Origin: Bugulina stolonifera
Lineage: Eukaryota; Bryozoa; Gymnolaemata; Cheilostomatida; Bugulidae
NCBI GenBank assembly: GCA_935421135.1
Contig: OW285196.1
Span: forward strand, 10,551,501 to 10,615,500
Direction of reading: 5' to 3'
DNA length: 64,000 bases
The notes under the pieces were generated by a model that saw only the letters and a list, made by a program, of their open reading frames with translations, ran no database searches and had not been told where the DNA came from. Shown one piece after another: positions 1 to 7,768 of the stretch (positions are counted from its first letter, which is position 1; each line of letters begins with the position of its first letter). The position numbers were made by a program, and so were the translations under genes.

Positions 1-888
1 CACTTCTTACTATATCTGGATAATGAACCTGGTGGGGAAGGTTCAAAGAATGAACTCTATCATAGAGTATTGAACATATTAAAGGATGGGGCAAGAAGAT
101 GTCGTTTTGAGGATGGGAAGGAGAAATCGCGAGCGAAGAGGAGTTACAATGAAGAAAGCATCCCTGGTTTAATTCTTAGTAGAGGTAATACGCTATATGC
201 AGGGCGATTGTTTGGAGAACTAGATCCATCCAAAAATGGGTTAGAGGTGATAAGAAGCCCTTCACCAGGAGATGCTAGATTAGAGGTGAGAGAGACTTCT
301 ACAGGAGAGACTAACCAGGTTATGATAGAAGAGGTTGAAATGTGTGACATTGGAGAACTAGATTCATCCAAAAACGGGTTAGAGGAGATAAGAAGCCCTT
401 CACCAGGAGAAGCTAGGGTGGAAGTGAGAGAGACTTCTACAGGAGAGAATAAGCAGATTATGATAGAAGAGCAAACTCATGTAGAAACTAAAGAAGAGGT
501 TGAAATGTGTGACAAAAGGGAACAAGAGATTAGAAAGATAGAACAAGAATTGGCACTAAAGAAAGTGGAATTGGCAGGAGCACTGGGGTGGAAAGAAGCA
601 CTAGAGATGCAACAGAGAATTGATGCAAGAAAAGAGAGAAGAACAAATCGCATTGCCTTCTTAGAAAAAAAGTTAACAGAGGAAAGAATGGAAAAAGAGA
701 GGTTAATGATGGAAATCGAGCGTTTGCAAAAAGAAGAAGAAGAAGAAGAAAAAATGGATAGTGTATCAATTATTGATCACATAATTCCCCACCTGGCTAA
801 CAAACTAGATGATAATGATGCAAAAGCAGAAGGGGAAGATAGTAAACTGCCACAGTGGGTTCCAACAGGAGAAAGTAATGATGAATAA
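1..888 (+). CDS. Coiled-coil protein of the Polinton, 5'-partial, with internal duplication
   Basis: The reading frame is open from base 1 to the TAA at 886-888 and has no ATG before the edge, so the gene probably begins outside the window. The product is highly charged. After a basic stretch it has two near-identical tandem units (bases 214-351 and 352-513, 46 and 54 residues), each with the motif RSPSPG and then VRETSTGE; the second has a short insertion. The C-terminal half (about bases 514-750) is a Glu/Lys/Arg-rich heptad-like region that should form a coiled coil and ends in a run of Glu. I do not recognise a family. Its place directly before the membrane protein and packaging ATPase, on the same strand, suggests it belongs to the Polinton. 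A structural or scaffolding role would be a guess. Confidence 0.6.
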   Translation, partial: HFLLYLDNEPGGEGSKNELYHRVLNILKDGARRCRFEDGKEKSRAKRSYNEESIPGLILSRGNTLYAGRLFGELDPSKNGLEVIRSPSPGDARLEVRETSTGETNQVMIEEVEMCDIGELDSSKNGLEEIRSPSPGEARVEVRETSTGENKQIMIEEQTHVETKEEVEMCDKREQEIRKIEQELALKKVELAGALGWKEALEMQQRIDARKERRTNRIAFLEKKLTEERMEKERLMMEIERLQKEEEEEEKMDSVSIIDHIIPHLANKLDDNDAKAEGEDSKLPQWVPTGESNDE

Positions 889-928
889 AAGTGTATAGAT
901 TCCAATCGTTCTCTCAAACAAGGGCAAG

Positions 929-1336
929 ATGTCAAAGCAAGAGGTAGTATGTAGAAATGAGAATTATGAAGATGTGGCTGATGGTCTCTTAGATGAAGTA
1001 GTAGCTATCTCTGCTGAAGAGGGAAGGGAGCAAATAGGAGAGAGAAGCAACAAAAGAAAGAAGTTCACATTCTACATAATCATAATACTATTTATACTTT
1101 CTTGCTCATCTTTATCACCATCAGTTTACACATATCTAAGTGATAGGGAACCACCCAATGGCAAAGACAAAGGAGTACTTAAGCAAGGACACTTTTTAAA
1201 AACAAACACAACTCTATTAGCTACTCAACTGGATCAGCATGCGTCCACACCAAGAAATCGATCTTCGCTTGCAGAATCCCTTCACAGCTCTAGTCTGTGG
1301 TCCAACAGGGAGTGGAAAAACGGAACTACTATTTAG
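929..1336 (+). CDS. Small single-pass membrane protein of the Polinton
   Basis: This is a 135-residue ORF starting at an ATG 40 bases after the previous stop. An acidic N-terminal part of about 45 residues is followed by a basic cluster (KRKK) and then one strongly hydrophobic segment (about residues 48-66, Ile/Leu/Phe-rich). The order basic cluster then membrane segment predicts the N terminus in the cytosol. The remaining 65 residues contain NTT and NRSS glycosylation-type sites and would lie outside or in the lumen. The last 98 bases overlap the start of the ATPase gene in another frame, an overlap typical of compact viral genomes. No family is recognised. A virion or membrane role is inferred only from the neighbourhood. 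Confidence 0.5.
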   Translation: MSKQEVVCRNENYEDVADGLLDEVVAISAEEGREQIGERSNKRKKFTFYIIIILFILSCSSLSPSVYTYLSDREPPNGKDKGVLKQGHFLKTNTTLLATQLDQHASTPRNRSSLAESLHSSSLWSNREWKNGTTI

Positions 1337-1898
1337 TCTTATTAGGAGAGTTGATGAAATTGCTTCACCCACTCCTGTTGAAATCATTTACTGCTATGGA
1401 GTTTGGCAACGCCGCTTTGAGGATTACAAGGATAAAGTAAGGTTTCATTCAGGACTCATTGATGTAGAAATGGATATAGAGCGTGATGGGAAGAATCGCT
1501 GGCTCATCATTGATGACTTGATGGGTGAAGTCGGGGGGAAAGAGACTACTAATGCAATCTTTACAAAGTTCAGTCACCACCTGAACATAAGCGTCTTTTT
1601 CTTACTACAGAACCTTTTCCCGAAAGATAATAGAACAGTGTCAATAAACTCGCAGTACTTTTTCTTGTTCAAGAACCCCAGAGACGGAATGTCTGTTACC
1701 AATCTTGCAAAGCAGGCTTTTCCTCAGAGTACAAGAGCTGTTCAAGAAGCTTTTAGTGATGCTACACGTAAGCCACACTCTTTTCTATTCTTGAATCTTC
1801 GCCAGGAAACCCCGGAGTGGGCTAGACTGATCGGTAATTTTGCTTCTGAGCACTCTCCCATGACTGTATATATCCCGAATACCCTGGAATATAAGTAG
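1239..1898 (+). CDS. FtsK/HerA-type genome-packaging ATPase of the Polinton
   Basis: The predicted product has 219 residues, within the usual range for the A32-like packaging ATPases of Polintons and adintoviruses, which pump genomic DNA into preformed capsids. The Walker A loop GPTGSGKT lies at residues 21-28. A Walker B strand ending in two acidic residues (WLIIDD) lies near residues 88-93, and a sensor-like Gln is in LLQN near residue 124. The short N-terminal segment before Walker A matches the minimal viral form of the fold. The ATG at 1239 lies inside the preceding membrane-protein gene; no later ATG precedes the P-loop. The frame is uninterrupted and all nucleotide-binding motifs are present, so the enzyme looks functional. 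Confidence 0.88.
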   Translation: MRPHQEIDLRLQNPFTALVCGPTGSGKTELLFSLIRRVDEIASPTPVEIIYCYGVWQRRFEDYKDKVRFHSGLIDVEMDIERDGKNRWLIIDDLMGEVGGKETTNAIFTKFSHHLNISVFFLLQNLFPKDNRTVSINSQYFFLFKNPRDGMSVTNLAKQAFPQSTRAVQEAFSDATRKPHSFLFLNLRQETPEWARLIGNFASEHSPMTVYIPNTLEYK

Positions 1899-1963
1899 CA
1901 TTCACATCTCCACTCTCTCCATAAACTGTCTTGGACTCGAAGAGAGCGCATCCATCATCAAGC

Positions 1964-2329
1964 ATGAGATACATTAATTCACCCGAGTATTCTCCAAGGT
2001 TGAGGAGGAATGCCTTGAGTATATATGCACTGACGAAAGCATCTGCAACCATCAGAGATTCAACCATTGCTGAGGCTAACAAAGACCTTATACTCGCTCT
2101 TGTTGAGTGTGCTAGAAATGTATTATTAGGTAATGTTCATCTAACTACTGCTCAGTTGAACTCTCTACGTCGACATAGAAGGGCCATTGAGGATCTCACC
2201 AACTCTCGTACTAGTGTGAGGCAGAAAAAGTTAATCCTACAACGTGGCGGATTTTTAGGTCTTCTTTTGAAGCCATTGGCAAGTTTACTCGGAGGTGTGC
2301 TTGGCGGATTAGGCGGTGGACGAAGGTGA
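1964..2329 (+). CDS. Small Polinton protein with Gly/Leu-rich hydrophobic C terminus
   Basis: The frame is open from a TTG at 1931, but the first ATG is at 1964 and gives 121 residues. The N-terminal two thirds are predicted helical and contain several Arg pairs. The end is a Leu/Gly-rich amphipathic or membrane-active tail ending in GGGRR. Small proteins with such Gly-rich hydrophobic tails recur in Polinton and adintovirus gene blocks and have been compared with adenoviral membrane-active minor virion proteins; that comparison is by character, not by alignment here. The TGA overlaps the start of the next gene (TGAAATG). A TATA-poor but pyrimidine-rich leader of about 65 bases separates it from the ATPase gene. 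Confidence 0.55.
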   Translation: MRYINSPEYSPRLRRNALSIYALTKASATIRDSTIAEANKDLILALVECARNVLLGNVHLTTAQLNSLRRHRRAIEDLTNSRTSVRQKKLILQRGGFLGLLLKPLASLLGGVLGGLGGGRR

Positions 2330-2330
2330 A

Positions 2331-2900
2331 ATGAGTCTCAAGTTTTCTAAAAAGTATCTTCTTATGGATAAACATACATATGAATCAATGAATAGTAGAA
2401 ACAACAAAAAAGAAGGAGAGCATCTACCCTCACTCTCTACAAATGGGGATCTACTCCTGGCAGAAAAAAGCAGAAAAGATGTAATATCTAACCTCAAAAA
2501 CTCTGATACAGACATCTACTCTCAGCTAGAGCAACATGCTCATAAAATGAATAAGTTCCTAAAAGAGTTGGAGAGATCACGCCATCCACAGCAGGAGTTG
2601 TATAATACATTAGAGGGAATTAACACTAGGTTTAATGAAATGCATACATGGAGACAAAGAGAAGAAGAAGCACAAGAGCGAGGGCGAGAGAAAAAAAGAG
2701 ATGATGAAAAGAGGCGAAGTGGCTCAAGGTCACCACTACCACACCCATATAGGAGAGAAACAAAACCAGAGAGGTCAGAAGCTGGCGCACGTTGGAGTGG
2801 GAAGGGTGAAAATAGAAGTCCTATCAAAACTAGGTCTAGGCGAAAGCTTCCTAAAACCCCTCTTGCAAGCGATAGTAAAACAGAAAGATGGATGATATAG
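2331..2900 (+). CDS. Arg/Ser-rich Polinton protein of unknown function
   Basis: The ATG at 2331 follows the previous stop by one base and gives 189 residues; a GTG at 2316 is in frame but unlikely. The first 15 residues (FSKKYLLMDKHTY) resemble the N termini of uncharacterised proteins that sit before the integrase in Polinton-like elements. The middle is helical, and the last 75 residues are dominated by Arg, Lys, Glu and Ser with RSGSRS-type patches, suggesting nucleic-acid binding or a scaffold. The end overlaps the integrase start by 13 bases in another frame. No catalytic motif is visible. Function is unknown; virion assembly or DNA condensation are possibilities only. Confidence 0.55.
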   Translation: MSLKFSKKYLLMDKHTYESMNSRNNKKEGEHLPSLSTNGDLLLAEKSRKDVISNLKNSDTDIYSQLEQHAHKMNKFLKELERSRHPQQELYNTLEGINTRFNEMHTWRQREEEAQERGREKKRDDEKRRSGSRSPLPHPYRRETKPERSEAGARWSGKGENRSPIKTRSRRKLPKTPLASDSKTERWMI

Positions 2901-3958
2901 ATGAAGGTCTACGTGATATTTACTTCTCCCCTCCTCAACCACCATCTTTTGGAGGAAAGAGAAAGTTAGTTTTAGCTTCTCCTCCTGGTATTAATGAGAA
3001 TGATGTTGAGAAGTGGTTGAGAAGTCAAGACGCATACACTCTTCATCGCCCGATTAGAATGAAGTTTACAAGGAGAAAAACGTTTGTGAGTGGGATTGGT
3101 GAACAACTCCAGGCAGATCTCGTGGATGTGCGTGCGCACAAGGACTCAAATGATGGAGTAACATTTTTGCTCACCTGCATAGATGCCTTCTCACGGAAAG
3201 CATGGGTCTTTCCTCTTCATTCCAAGTCTGGTCTGGAAGTGTCCAATGCACTCATCTCTCTATTCGAAAATGAAAGCTTTAGACAAATACAAACTGATAA
3301 AGGTAAGGAGTTCCTAAACAGAAGGGTGAGTGAAGTGCTAAAGAAGTACGGAGTTAGCCATTTCACCTCTGAGAATGAGATCATCAAGGCTGCTCTTGTT
3401 GAACGCTTTAATAGAACATTGAGAGGGAAAATTCATCGTCTACTCACTTATAGAGGGGATGGACGCTACTTAGAAGATGTAGAAGACCTAGTCCAAGGAT
3501 ATAACAACAGTTTTAATAGGTCAATTGGAATGAAACCTATTGAGGTTGATTACGATAATCAAGAAGAGGTTTGGGTTCGGTTAAATGAGTTCTCACCTAA
3601 ACGATGGTTAAAGAAAACAAGAGTAAAATACTCACCAGGTGATCATGTTCGGATTTCGATGGCTCGTAGTAGCTTTGAGCGAGGGTTCACACCAAACTGG
3701 TCAACCGAGATATTCACCATAAAAGCAGTCAAGGCACATACCTCACCTCCTGTCTATACACTGGAAGACCTAAACAAGGAAGGAGTAGATGGAACATTCT
3801 ATGCACAAGAATTGCAACATGTTAACCTACCTGAAATCTTTAGAGTTGAGAAAGTCATACGTAAACGGAGAAGGAGAGGAAAAGAAGAGAGTTTCGTGAA
3901 ATGGAGTGGTTATCCCTCTTCATTTAATAGTTGGATAGATTCTAGTCAGTTTGTGTAA
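2888..3958 (+). CDS. Retroviral-type DDE integrase with C-terminal chromodomain (Polinton)
   Basis: A 356-residue integrase of the rve superfamily, the enzyme that inserts the linear element into host DNA. The catalytic triad fits Asp in QADLVD (near residue 77), Asp137 in QTDKG and Glu172 in VERFNR; the second and third acidic residues are 35 positions apart, close to the D-x35-E rule. A C-terminal chromodomain is visible from about residue 318 (FRVEKVI) to FVKWSGY and NSWID, the aromatic pattern that binds methyl-lysine histone tails and can direct insertion to heterochromatin. I do not see a clear HHCC zinc finger at the N terminus. The gene overlaps the preceding ORF by 13 bases and is uninterrupted. 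Related host-genome annotations often call this family a transposon-derived F54H12.3-like protein. Confidence 0.92.
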   Translation: MDDIDEGLRDIYFSPPQPPSFGGKRKLVLASPPGINENDVEKWLRSQDAYTLHRPIRMKFTRRKTFVSGIGEQLQADLVDVRAHKDSNDGVTFLLTCIDAFSRKAWVFPLHSKSGLEVSNALISLFENESFRQIQTDKGKEFLNRRVSEVLKKYGVSHFTSENEIIKAALVERFNRTLRGKIHRLLTYRGDGRYLEDVEDLVQGYNNSFNRSIGMKPIEVDYDNQEEVWVRLNEFSPKRWLKKTRVKYSPGDHVRISMARSSFERGFTPNWSTEIFTIKAVKAHTSPPVYTLEDLNKEGVDGTFYAQELQHVNLPEIFRVEKVIRKRRRRGKEESFVKWSGYPSSFNSWIDSSQFV

Positions 3959-3970
3959 GATCAAAGGTAG

Positions 3971-3977
3971 TATAAAT
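3971..3977 (+). promoter_or_regulatory. TATA element before the minor capsid gene
   Basis: TATAAAT lies 36 bases before the ATG of the minor capsid protein, in the short gap after the integrase stop. Spacing suits a transcription start just upstream of the coding region. It may start a late-type transcript for the capsid genes. Sequence match only. Confidence 0.45.
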
Positions 3978-4012
3978 TCGATATGTAAGTTCAGTTTTGC
4001 TCACTCTCAAAG

Positions 4013-4759
4013 ATGGCCTTCAATGTCACACTTACCTCAAATGTACGCATCGGTGGGAGTGATACAAACACCAATGCTCACTTCATTACGAAGCTAGCCA
4101 AGACATTGAAGCTTCACTCATCACAGTGGGAGGTTGGGTTACTTGACATTCAGTACCCTGCATCCTGGAGAAATGTGGAAGATGGCTATGTAGTGGTTAC
4201 GAATACAAAAGATGGAGTCAAACGAAAATGTGAAATCAGGAGTGGAAGGTATGCTTCCATGGGTGAACTTTTGAGTGAGATCAATAGAATACTAATAAAC
4301 TACGACTTAGAAAAAGTAGTGAGCTTTTACTATGATAGTCTACGGAATGAAACCTTCCTCATGTTGAGAGAACAGGAACACTCTGTCATGATGTCACGTG
4401 ATGTTGCGTGGGTGTTGGGATTCGAACCTGATGTAGAATATGCTGCGGAAATCAACAGGAGTCAAAACCCTCCAGACATCAATGCTGGTTTCACATCCCT
4501 CTATGTCTACTCCTCCGTAGTCTCACCAAGACATGTTGGAGATAGTCTAGTCCCCCTACTTCGCACAGTTCCTATAACAGAGAGTGAAAGAAATAGCACC
4601 GTTTTCTTTGAGTTTTCGAATGTTCAATACTCTCCAGTGTCTAATACAAGCACAGACCTCATCGAGGTAGATATAAGACGTGATGATGGAGAAAGGGTCT
4701 CATTTCGCAGTGGAAAGGTTGTGCTGACGGTTCGTTTCAGACCGCGTGGAGAGAAATAA
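4013..4759 (+). CDS. Penton-like minor capsid protein (single jelly roll) of the Polinton
   Basis: A 248-residue protein matching the pattern of the minor capsid (penton) protein of Polintons and adintoviruses, which forms the fivefold vertices beside the double-jelly-roll major capsid protein. Recognisable family features are the early segment WEVGLLDIQYP with the following W (near residues 38-52), the central YVYSSVVSPRHVGD (about 165-178) with LVPLLRTVP, and the C-terminal VQYSPVS...IEVDIRRDDGE...GKVVLTVRFRP. The predominance of beta-type segments fits a jelly roll. It lies between the integrase and the basic pX-like gene, a common order for this element type. The frame is intact. Assignment rests on remembered family patterns, not a search. 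Confidence 0.82.
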   Translation: MAFNVTLTSNVRIGGSDTNTNAHFITKLAKTLKLHSSQWEVGLLDIQYPASWRNVEDGYVVVTNTKDGVKRKCEIRSGRYASMGELLSEINRILINYDLEKVVSFYYDSLRNETFLMLREQEHSVMMSRDVAWVLGFEPDVEYAAEINRSQNPPDINAGFTSLYVYSSVVSPRHVGDSLVPLLRTVPITESERNSTVFFEFSNVQYSPVSNTSTDLIEVDIRRDDGERVSFRSGKVVLTVRFRPRGEK

Positions 4760-4760
4760 C

Positions 4761-5171
4761 ATGGCCCCTCGCATAGTTCCATATTTTCCTGATGAGTCAG
4801 GTGAGATGTATGAAGACTATTATGCAAACCAGGTGGGAGAGGGAATGAGTGTGTACAGGGGAAAACCTATTATGACGGGTAATGGGATCGGCTCACTCTT
4901 TTCTGGACTGGCCCGAGGGGTCCTTCCCATGCTAAAGAATGGTGCCAAAACTATTGGGAAAAAGCTATTGACTACTGGAGCTTCGGTTCTGGGAGATGTA
5001 ATCAAGGGAGAGAACTTCAAATCCTCTGCAGCAAAACGTTTTCGTGAAGCTGGTGGGGATCTTCTAGGTGATGTAGAAGATGAATTACGTGAACCACCTG
5101 CCAAACGTGCACGAGTTAGTCAAAAGTCTACAAAGAAAAAGCGTAAAGGAAGAAAAACAGTTTTTGACTAA
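4761..5171 (+). CDS. Basic pX/pVI-like minor virion protein of the Polinton
   Basis: The first ATG is at 4761 (136 residues); the frame extends to a GTG at 4746. The N terminus is acidic and aromatic. The centre is a Gly/Leu-rich amphipathic stretch (GNGIGSLFSGLARG) followed by Lys-rich helices, and then a conserved-looking pattern in which a Gly-Lys motif leads into a Ser-Ala-Lys-Arg-Phe segment. The tail is strongly basic (KKKRKGRK). This layout is characteristic of the small DNA-condensing or membrane-active core proteins found next to the capsid genes in adintovirus-type Polintons. Two bases separate it from the minor capsid gene's stop, implying cotranscription. Molecular role is inferred from family resemblance. 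Confidence 0.68.
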   Translation: MAPRIVPYFPDESGEMYEDYYANQVGEGMSVYRGKPIMTGNGIGSLFSGLARGVLPMLKNGAKTIGKKLLTTGASVLGDVIKGENFKSSAAKRFREAGGDLLGDVEDELREPPAKRARVSQKSTKKKRKGRKTVFD

Positions 5172-5179
5172 ATGAAAGA

Positions 5180-5190
5180 TAAATATATAA
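5180..5190 (+). promoter_or_regulatory. TATA element before the major capsid gene
   Basis: AAATATATAAT lies about 90 bases before the major capsid ATG at 5277 in the only sizeable gap of this gene block. A transcript starting about 30 bases downstream would carry a leader of roughly 60 bases, which includes an out-of-frame ATG at 5251. Sequence match only. Confidence 0.4.
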
Positions 5191-5276
5191 TCCACACCTA
5201 GACTCACCACTCCCCACTCTTAGACAAGCGACTGTAGGAGCAAGTACTAGATGGAACAACTCTCACACTATCGAAC

Positions 5277-6623
5277 ATGTCCGTCACACATCGAGCCATC
5301 TCTCTCTCCAAGGTTTCTGAAGACTCTCCAGACACGGTTGACTCCAGTTTTGACTTATTTGCCACTCCGCCAACTCATACTAGCGTGCTCAGAGGTGAGT
5401 GGGTACCTTTGGCTCCTGTTACGGACTCCCCTGATGGCACTATTGAATTTAACATCCCGCCCGCAGACGAACTCTACACAGATCTATCAAGGTCTTACTT
5501 ACACACCACAGTAAAGGTGAGCAAGGCTGATGGAAGCGTACTACCTGCGGAAGAACAACTAAAGGTTGTTCCAGGGGACAATTTTATGCACAGTCTCTTT
5601 TCTTCTGCCACTGTTCAACTGGCTGGGCAAGATGTTGAGTATGAACCAAACTATGGACATAGAGCTTATGTCGAGAATCTCCTAAACTATGGTAAAGATG
5701 CTAAGAGCACATATATGAAAGTTGGGAGTGGGTGGATGGAGGATGAAGGAACTGGAGAAGACTATGATGGTATACCCCCCGAAGTGGTTGAAAAAAGAAA
5801 GAAACTTATAGCCACAAGTAAAGAGATGAGCTTCTATGGGAGACCTAGGTTGAGTATGTTTTCTCAAGGAAGACTTATTCCACCAGGAGTTCGCTCTCGC
5901 CTCACTCTACAACGTGCTATTCCACAAATAGCCCTCTTAGCAGAAACAGACAACCCTGCAGGAGGGGCGAAGATTTCTATAACTAAGACAGAATTGTGGA
6001 TTCGACGTGTACAAGCCAATCCGGCCTTACAAAAAGCACAAATGGATGTTTGGGTTGTGCAACAAGAGTCTATAAAACTACCAATTGACCGAATAAAAAC
6101 TCATTTCCATGTCATCCCTGCTGGACACCAGTCAGTGAGAGTAAACTTTGATCAAGCGGGACAGAAGCCAAACAGAGTCTTTGTCGGACTAGTCAACCAT
6201 ACTGCAAAGAGTGGAACGTATAAGCAAAATCCCTTCAAATTTGGACATAACAATCTAAGTTCATTAGAACTACTAATTGATGGAACACCAGTGACCCGAA
6301 GATATGAACCAAATTTTGCAAGTGGAAAGTTTGCTCGTGAATTCATGAATTTGTTCACTGTCACAAATACATCCGATGCTGACACAGGGAATGAGATCTC
6401 CCCTAGCAAATACAAGTCCTGCGCTGCTCTCTACGCCTTTGACATTTCAGGAGATTTGTGTGATGACAACTTTCACTTGTTATCAAATGGGAGTCTATCT
6501 ATTAATCTAGCATTTGCTAATCAAACTCAAAATACACTTGGACTGTTTGTATACGAAGAAAAAGATGACATTATCTACTTGAATGCAAATCACGAAGTAT
6601 CTATGGTAGCCGGGATGATGTAA
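5277..6623 (+). CDS. Major capsid protein (hexon-like, double jelly roll) of the Polinton
   Basis: A 448-residue protein of the F54H12.2-like family, which corresponds to the major capsid protein of Polintons/adintoviruses. Hallmarks are the block DELYTDLSRSYLHTTVKV (about residues 64-81), then a Pro-Gly-Asp-Asn-Phe-Met-His-Ser-Leu-Phe segment, VQLAGQDVE, and YGHRAYVENLLNYG (about 126-139), which match the family's characteristic N-terminal jelly-roll strands. The length is near that of other adintovirus-type hexons. The start at 5277 is supported by the family-like N terminus, although an ATG in another frame lies 26 bases upstream. The gene is open throughout and is followed after five bases by the maturation protease. 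Confidence 0.85.
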   Translation: MSVTHRAISLSKVSEDSPDTVDSSFDLFATPPTHTSVLRGEWVPLAPVTDSPDGTIEFNIPPADELYTDLSRSYLHTTVKVSKADGSVLPAEEQLKVVPGDNFMHSLFSSATVQLAGQDVEYEPNYGHRAYVENLLNYGKDAKSTYMKVGSGWMEDEGTGEDYDGIPPEVVEKRKKLIATSKEMSFYGRPRLSMFSQGRLIPPGVRSRLTLQRAIPQIALLAETDNPAGGAKISITKTELWIRRVQANPALQKAQMDVWVVQQESIKLPIDRIKTHFHVIPAGHQSVRVNFDQAGQKPNRVFVGLVNHTAKSGTYKQNPFKFGHNNLSSLELLIDGTPVTRRYEPNFASGKFAREFMNLFTVTNTSDADTGNEISPSKYKSCAALYAFDISGDLCDDNFHLLSNGSLSINLAFANQTQNTLGLFVYEEKDDIIYLNANHEVSMVAGMM

Positions 6624-6628
6624 AAAGA

Positions 6629-7156
6629 ATGGATACATTCTCAATCTCGAATATTCTATCTGATGATAAACTCTCATCAACCTCCTTTAGAGGGGTTATG
6701 CCAAGGGATCACTTCTTAGACTCCTTCTCCCCATCTGGATCTTTTGTTTTCAACACTCAAACAAGTGAGAAAAGTGGCGAGCATTGGATCTCTGTTTTTT
6801 CGAATGGAAAAGAAATAGAGTATTTCGACTCCTATGGTCTCCCCCCTTCTATTTATCCTGATGTGGGTAAGATGTTACAACAATGGGGAATACCAATAGT
6901 ATGGAATGGAGAGTGTCTACAAGAAGAGAGTACTAACGTGTGTGGAGACTACTGCATCTTGTTCTGTCTCCTTCGAGCTCGAGGGTGGAGTATGGAGGGA
7001 ATAATTACACGGCTAAGCAGAGTAGAAGGAAGAGTTCGAGATCATTCTATAAGAGCTCTATTACAACGTTTATACTATAATAAAAGAAATAATACTTTCC
7101 CACTCACAACGCATGTAAACAATATTATGCTTTTTTCACCTTTTCACTTTGACTAG
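6629..7156 (+). CDS. Adenovirus-type (Ulp1-like) cysteine protease of the Polinton
   Basis: A 175-residue C5/Ulp1-fold protease, the enzyme that matures capsid proteins in adenoviruses and Polintons. The catalytic set is visible: His52 in EHWISVF, Asp67 in YFDSYG, the oxyanion Gln98 in CLQEES, and the nucleophile Cys105 in NVCGDYC. The interval between His and Asp and the CG-x-YC block match the family closely. It is the last plus-strand gene of the element and starts five bases after the major capsid stop. A polyadenylation-type AATAAA follows at 7316-7321. The frame is complete, so the element retains a full virion-making gene set on this side. Confidence 0.9.
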   Translation: MDTFSISNILSDDKLSSTSFRGVMPRDHFLDSFSPSGSFVFNTQTSEKSGEHWISVFSNGKEIEYFDSYGLPPSIYPDVGKMLQQWGIPIVWNGECLQEESTNVCGDYCILFCLLRARGWSMEGIITRLSRVEGRVRDHSIRALLQRLYYNKRNNTFPLTTHVNNIMLFSPFHFD

Positions 7157-7290
7157 AGAGAAATACTTCACCTTACTTATAATTCGTTTTTATACTACTA
7201 TAACTAAAAAAAGAGACCAATAGTTTTTATCTTACCTGCATTCTTTTTTTTTTCTTTGCTTTTTAGATTTCTGCTTGATTCTTGATTCTT

Positions 7291-7321
7291 TTATTTTTTC
7301 TCTATTTATCTTCGTAATAAA
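7291..7321. terminator. Convergent polyadenylation signals
   Basis: AATAAA on the plus strand at 7316-7321 suits the plus-strand capsid/protease transcripts. The complementary TTTATT near 7291-7296 reads AATAAA on the minus strand and suits the opposite-strand gene at 7369-7629. The two transcripts would therefore end facing each other in this 200-base T-rich gap. Confidence 0.45.
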
Positions 7322-7368
7322 ACAATACTACTGAAGAAAGCTGCATCTTTTCTATCTTGGAATAATAC

Positions 7369-7629
7369 TCATCCATGGGTTGTTGTGGTCTCGCCCCTAT
7401 CCGAGGCCCGCTCCGGGGAGGACGGAGAGTCCACCATGTTAGAAAGATCCTTTCGGGCAGGACTCCCCACTCCTATTATTTTCCCCTTCTTCCGTGCCTC
7501 TTTTAACGCATCCACCTCTTCTTTCCTCTTCTGACTGCACTCTTCTTCCTCAATAATTCCATCCATTTGTGAGTCCGTTAAGCCCGCAAATAACTCTTCT
7601 TGGTTTTGTACTATGTTGTCAGTATCCAT
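7369..7629 (-). CDS. Short acidic/Lys-rich protein, opposite strand
   Basis: An 86-residue ORF read leftwards from an ATG at 7629-7627 and ending at a TGA near 7370. The N-terminal 35 residues are acidic (Glu run in IIEEEE), followed by a Lys/Arg-rich helix and a Ser/Pro segment. I do not recognise a family. Support for a real gene is positional: reading leftwards there is a CCAAT motif at 7754-7758, a TATAAA at 7718-7713, about 85 bases of leader and then the ATG, with a minus-strand polyadenylation motif just past the stop. It converges on the protease gene. It may be an early or terminal gene of the Polinton; this is inferred, and a chance ORF cannot be excluded. Confidence 0.4.
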   Translation of the reverse strand: MDTDNIVQNQEELFAGLTDSQMDGIIEEEECSQKRKEEVDALKEARKKGKIIGVGSPARKDLSNMVDSPSSPERASDRGETTTTHG

Positions 7630-7712
7630 CGATAATGTACTATTGTAGTAGTGTAGCTGTACAGTAGTGATGTGGTGAACTTTGAATGCTGAGACTGTGA
7701 TCCCACTCTCCC

Positions 7713-7758
7713 TTTATACAACTGCTCATTTCTTGACTCCTCCCTTTTTTTATCCAAT
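7713..7758 (-). promoter_or_regulatory. TATA and CCAAT motifs before the opposite-strand gene
   Basis: Read on the minus strand, an ATTGG/CCAAT element (7754-7758) is followed by TATAAA (7713-7718), 85 bases before the ATG at 7629. Spacing suits a core promoter that begins at the left edge of the inverted-repeat array. Confidence 0.4.
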
Positions 7759-7768
7759 CCCAATGTGA

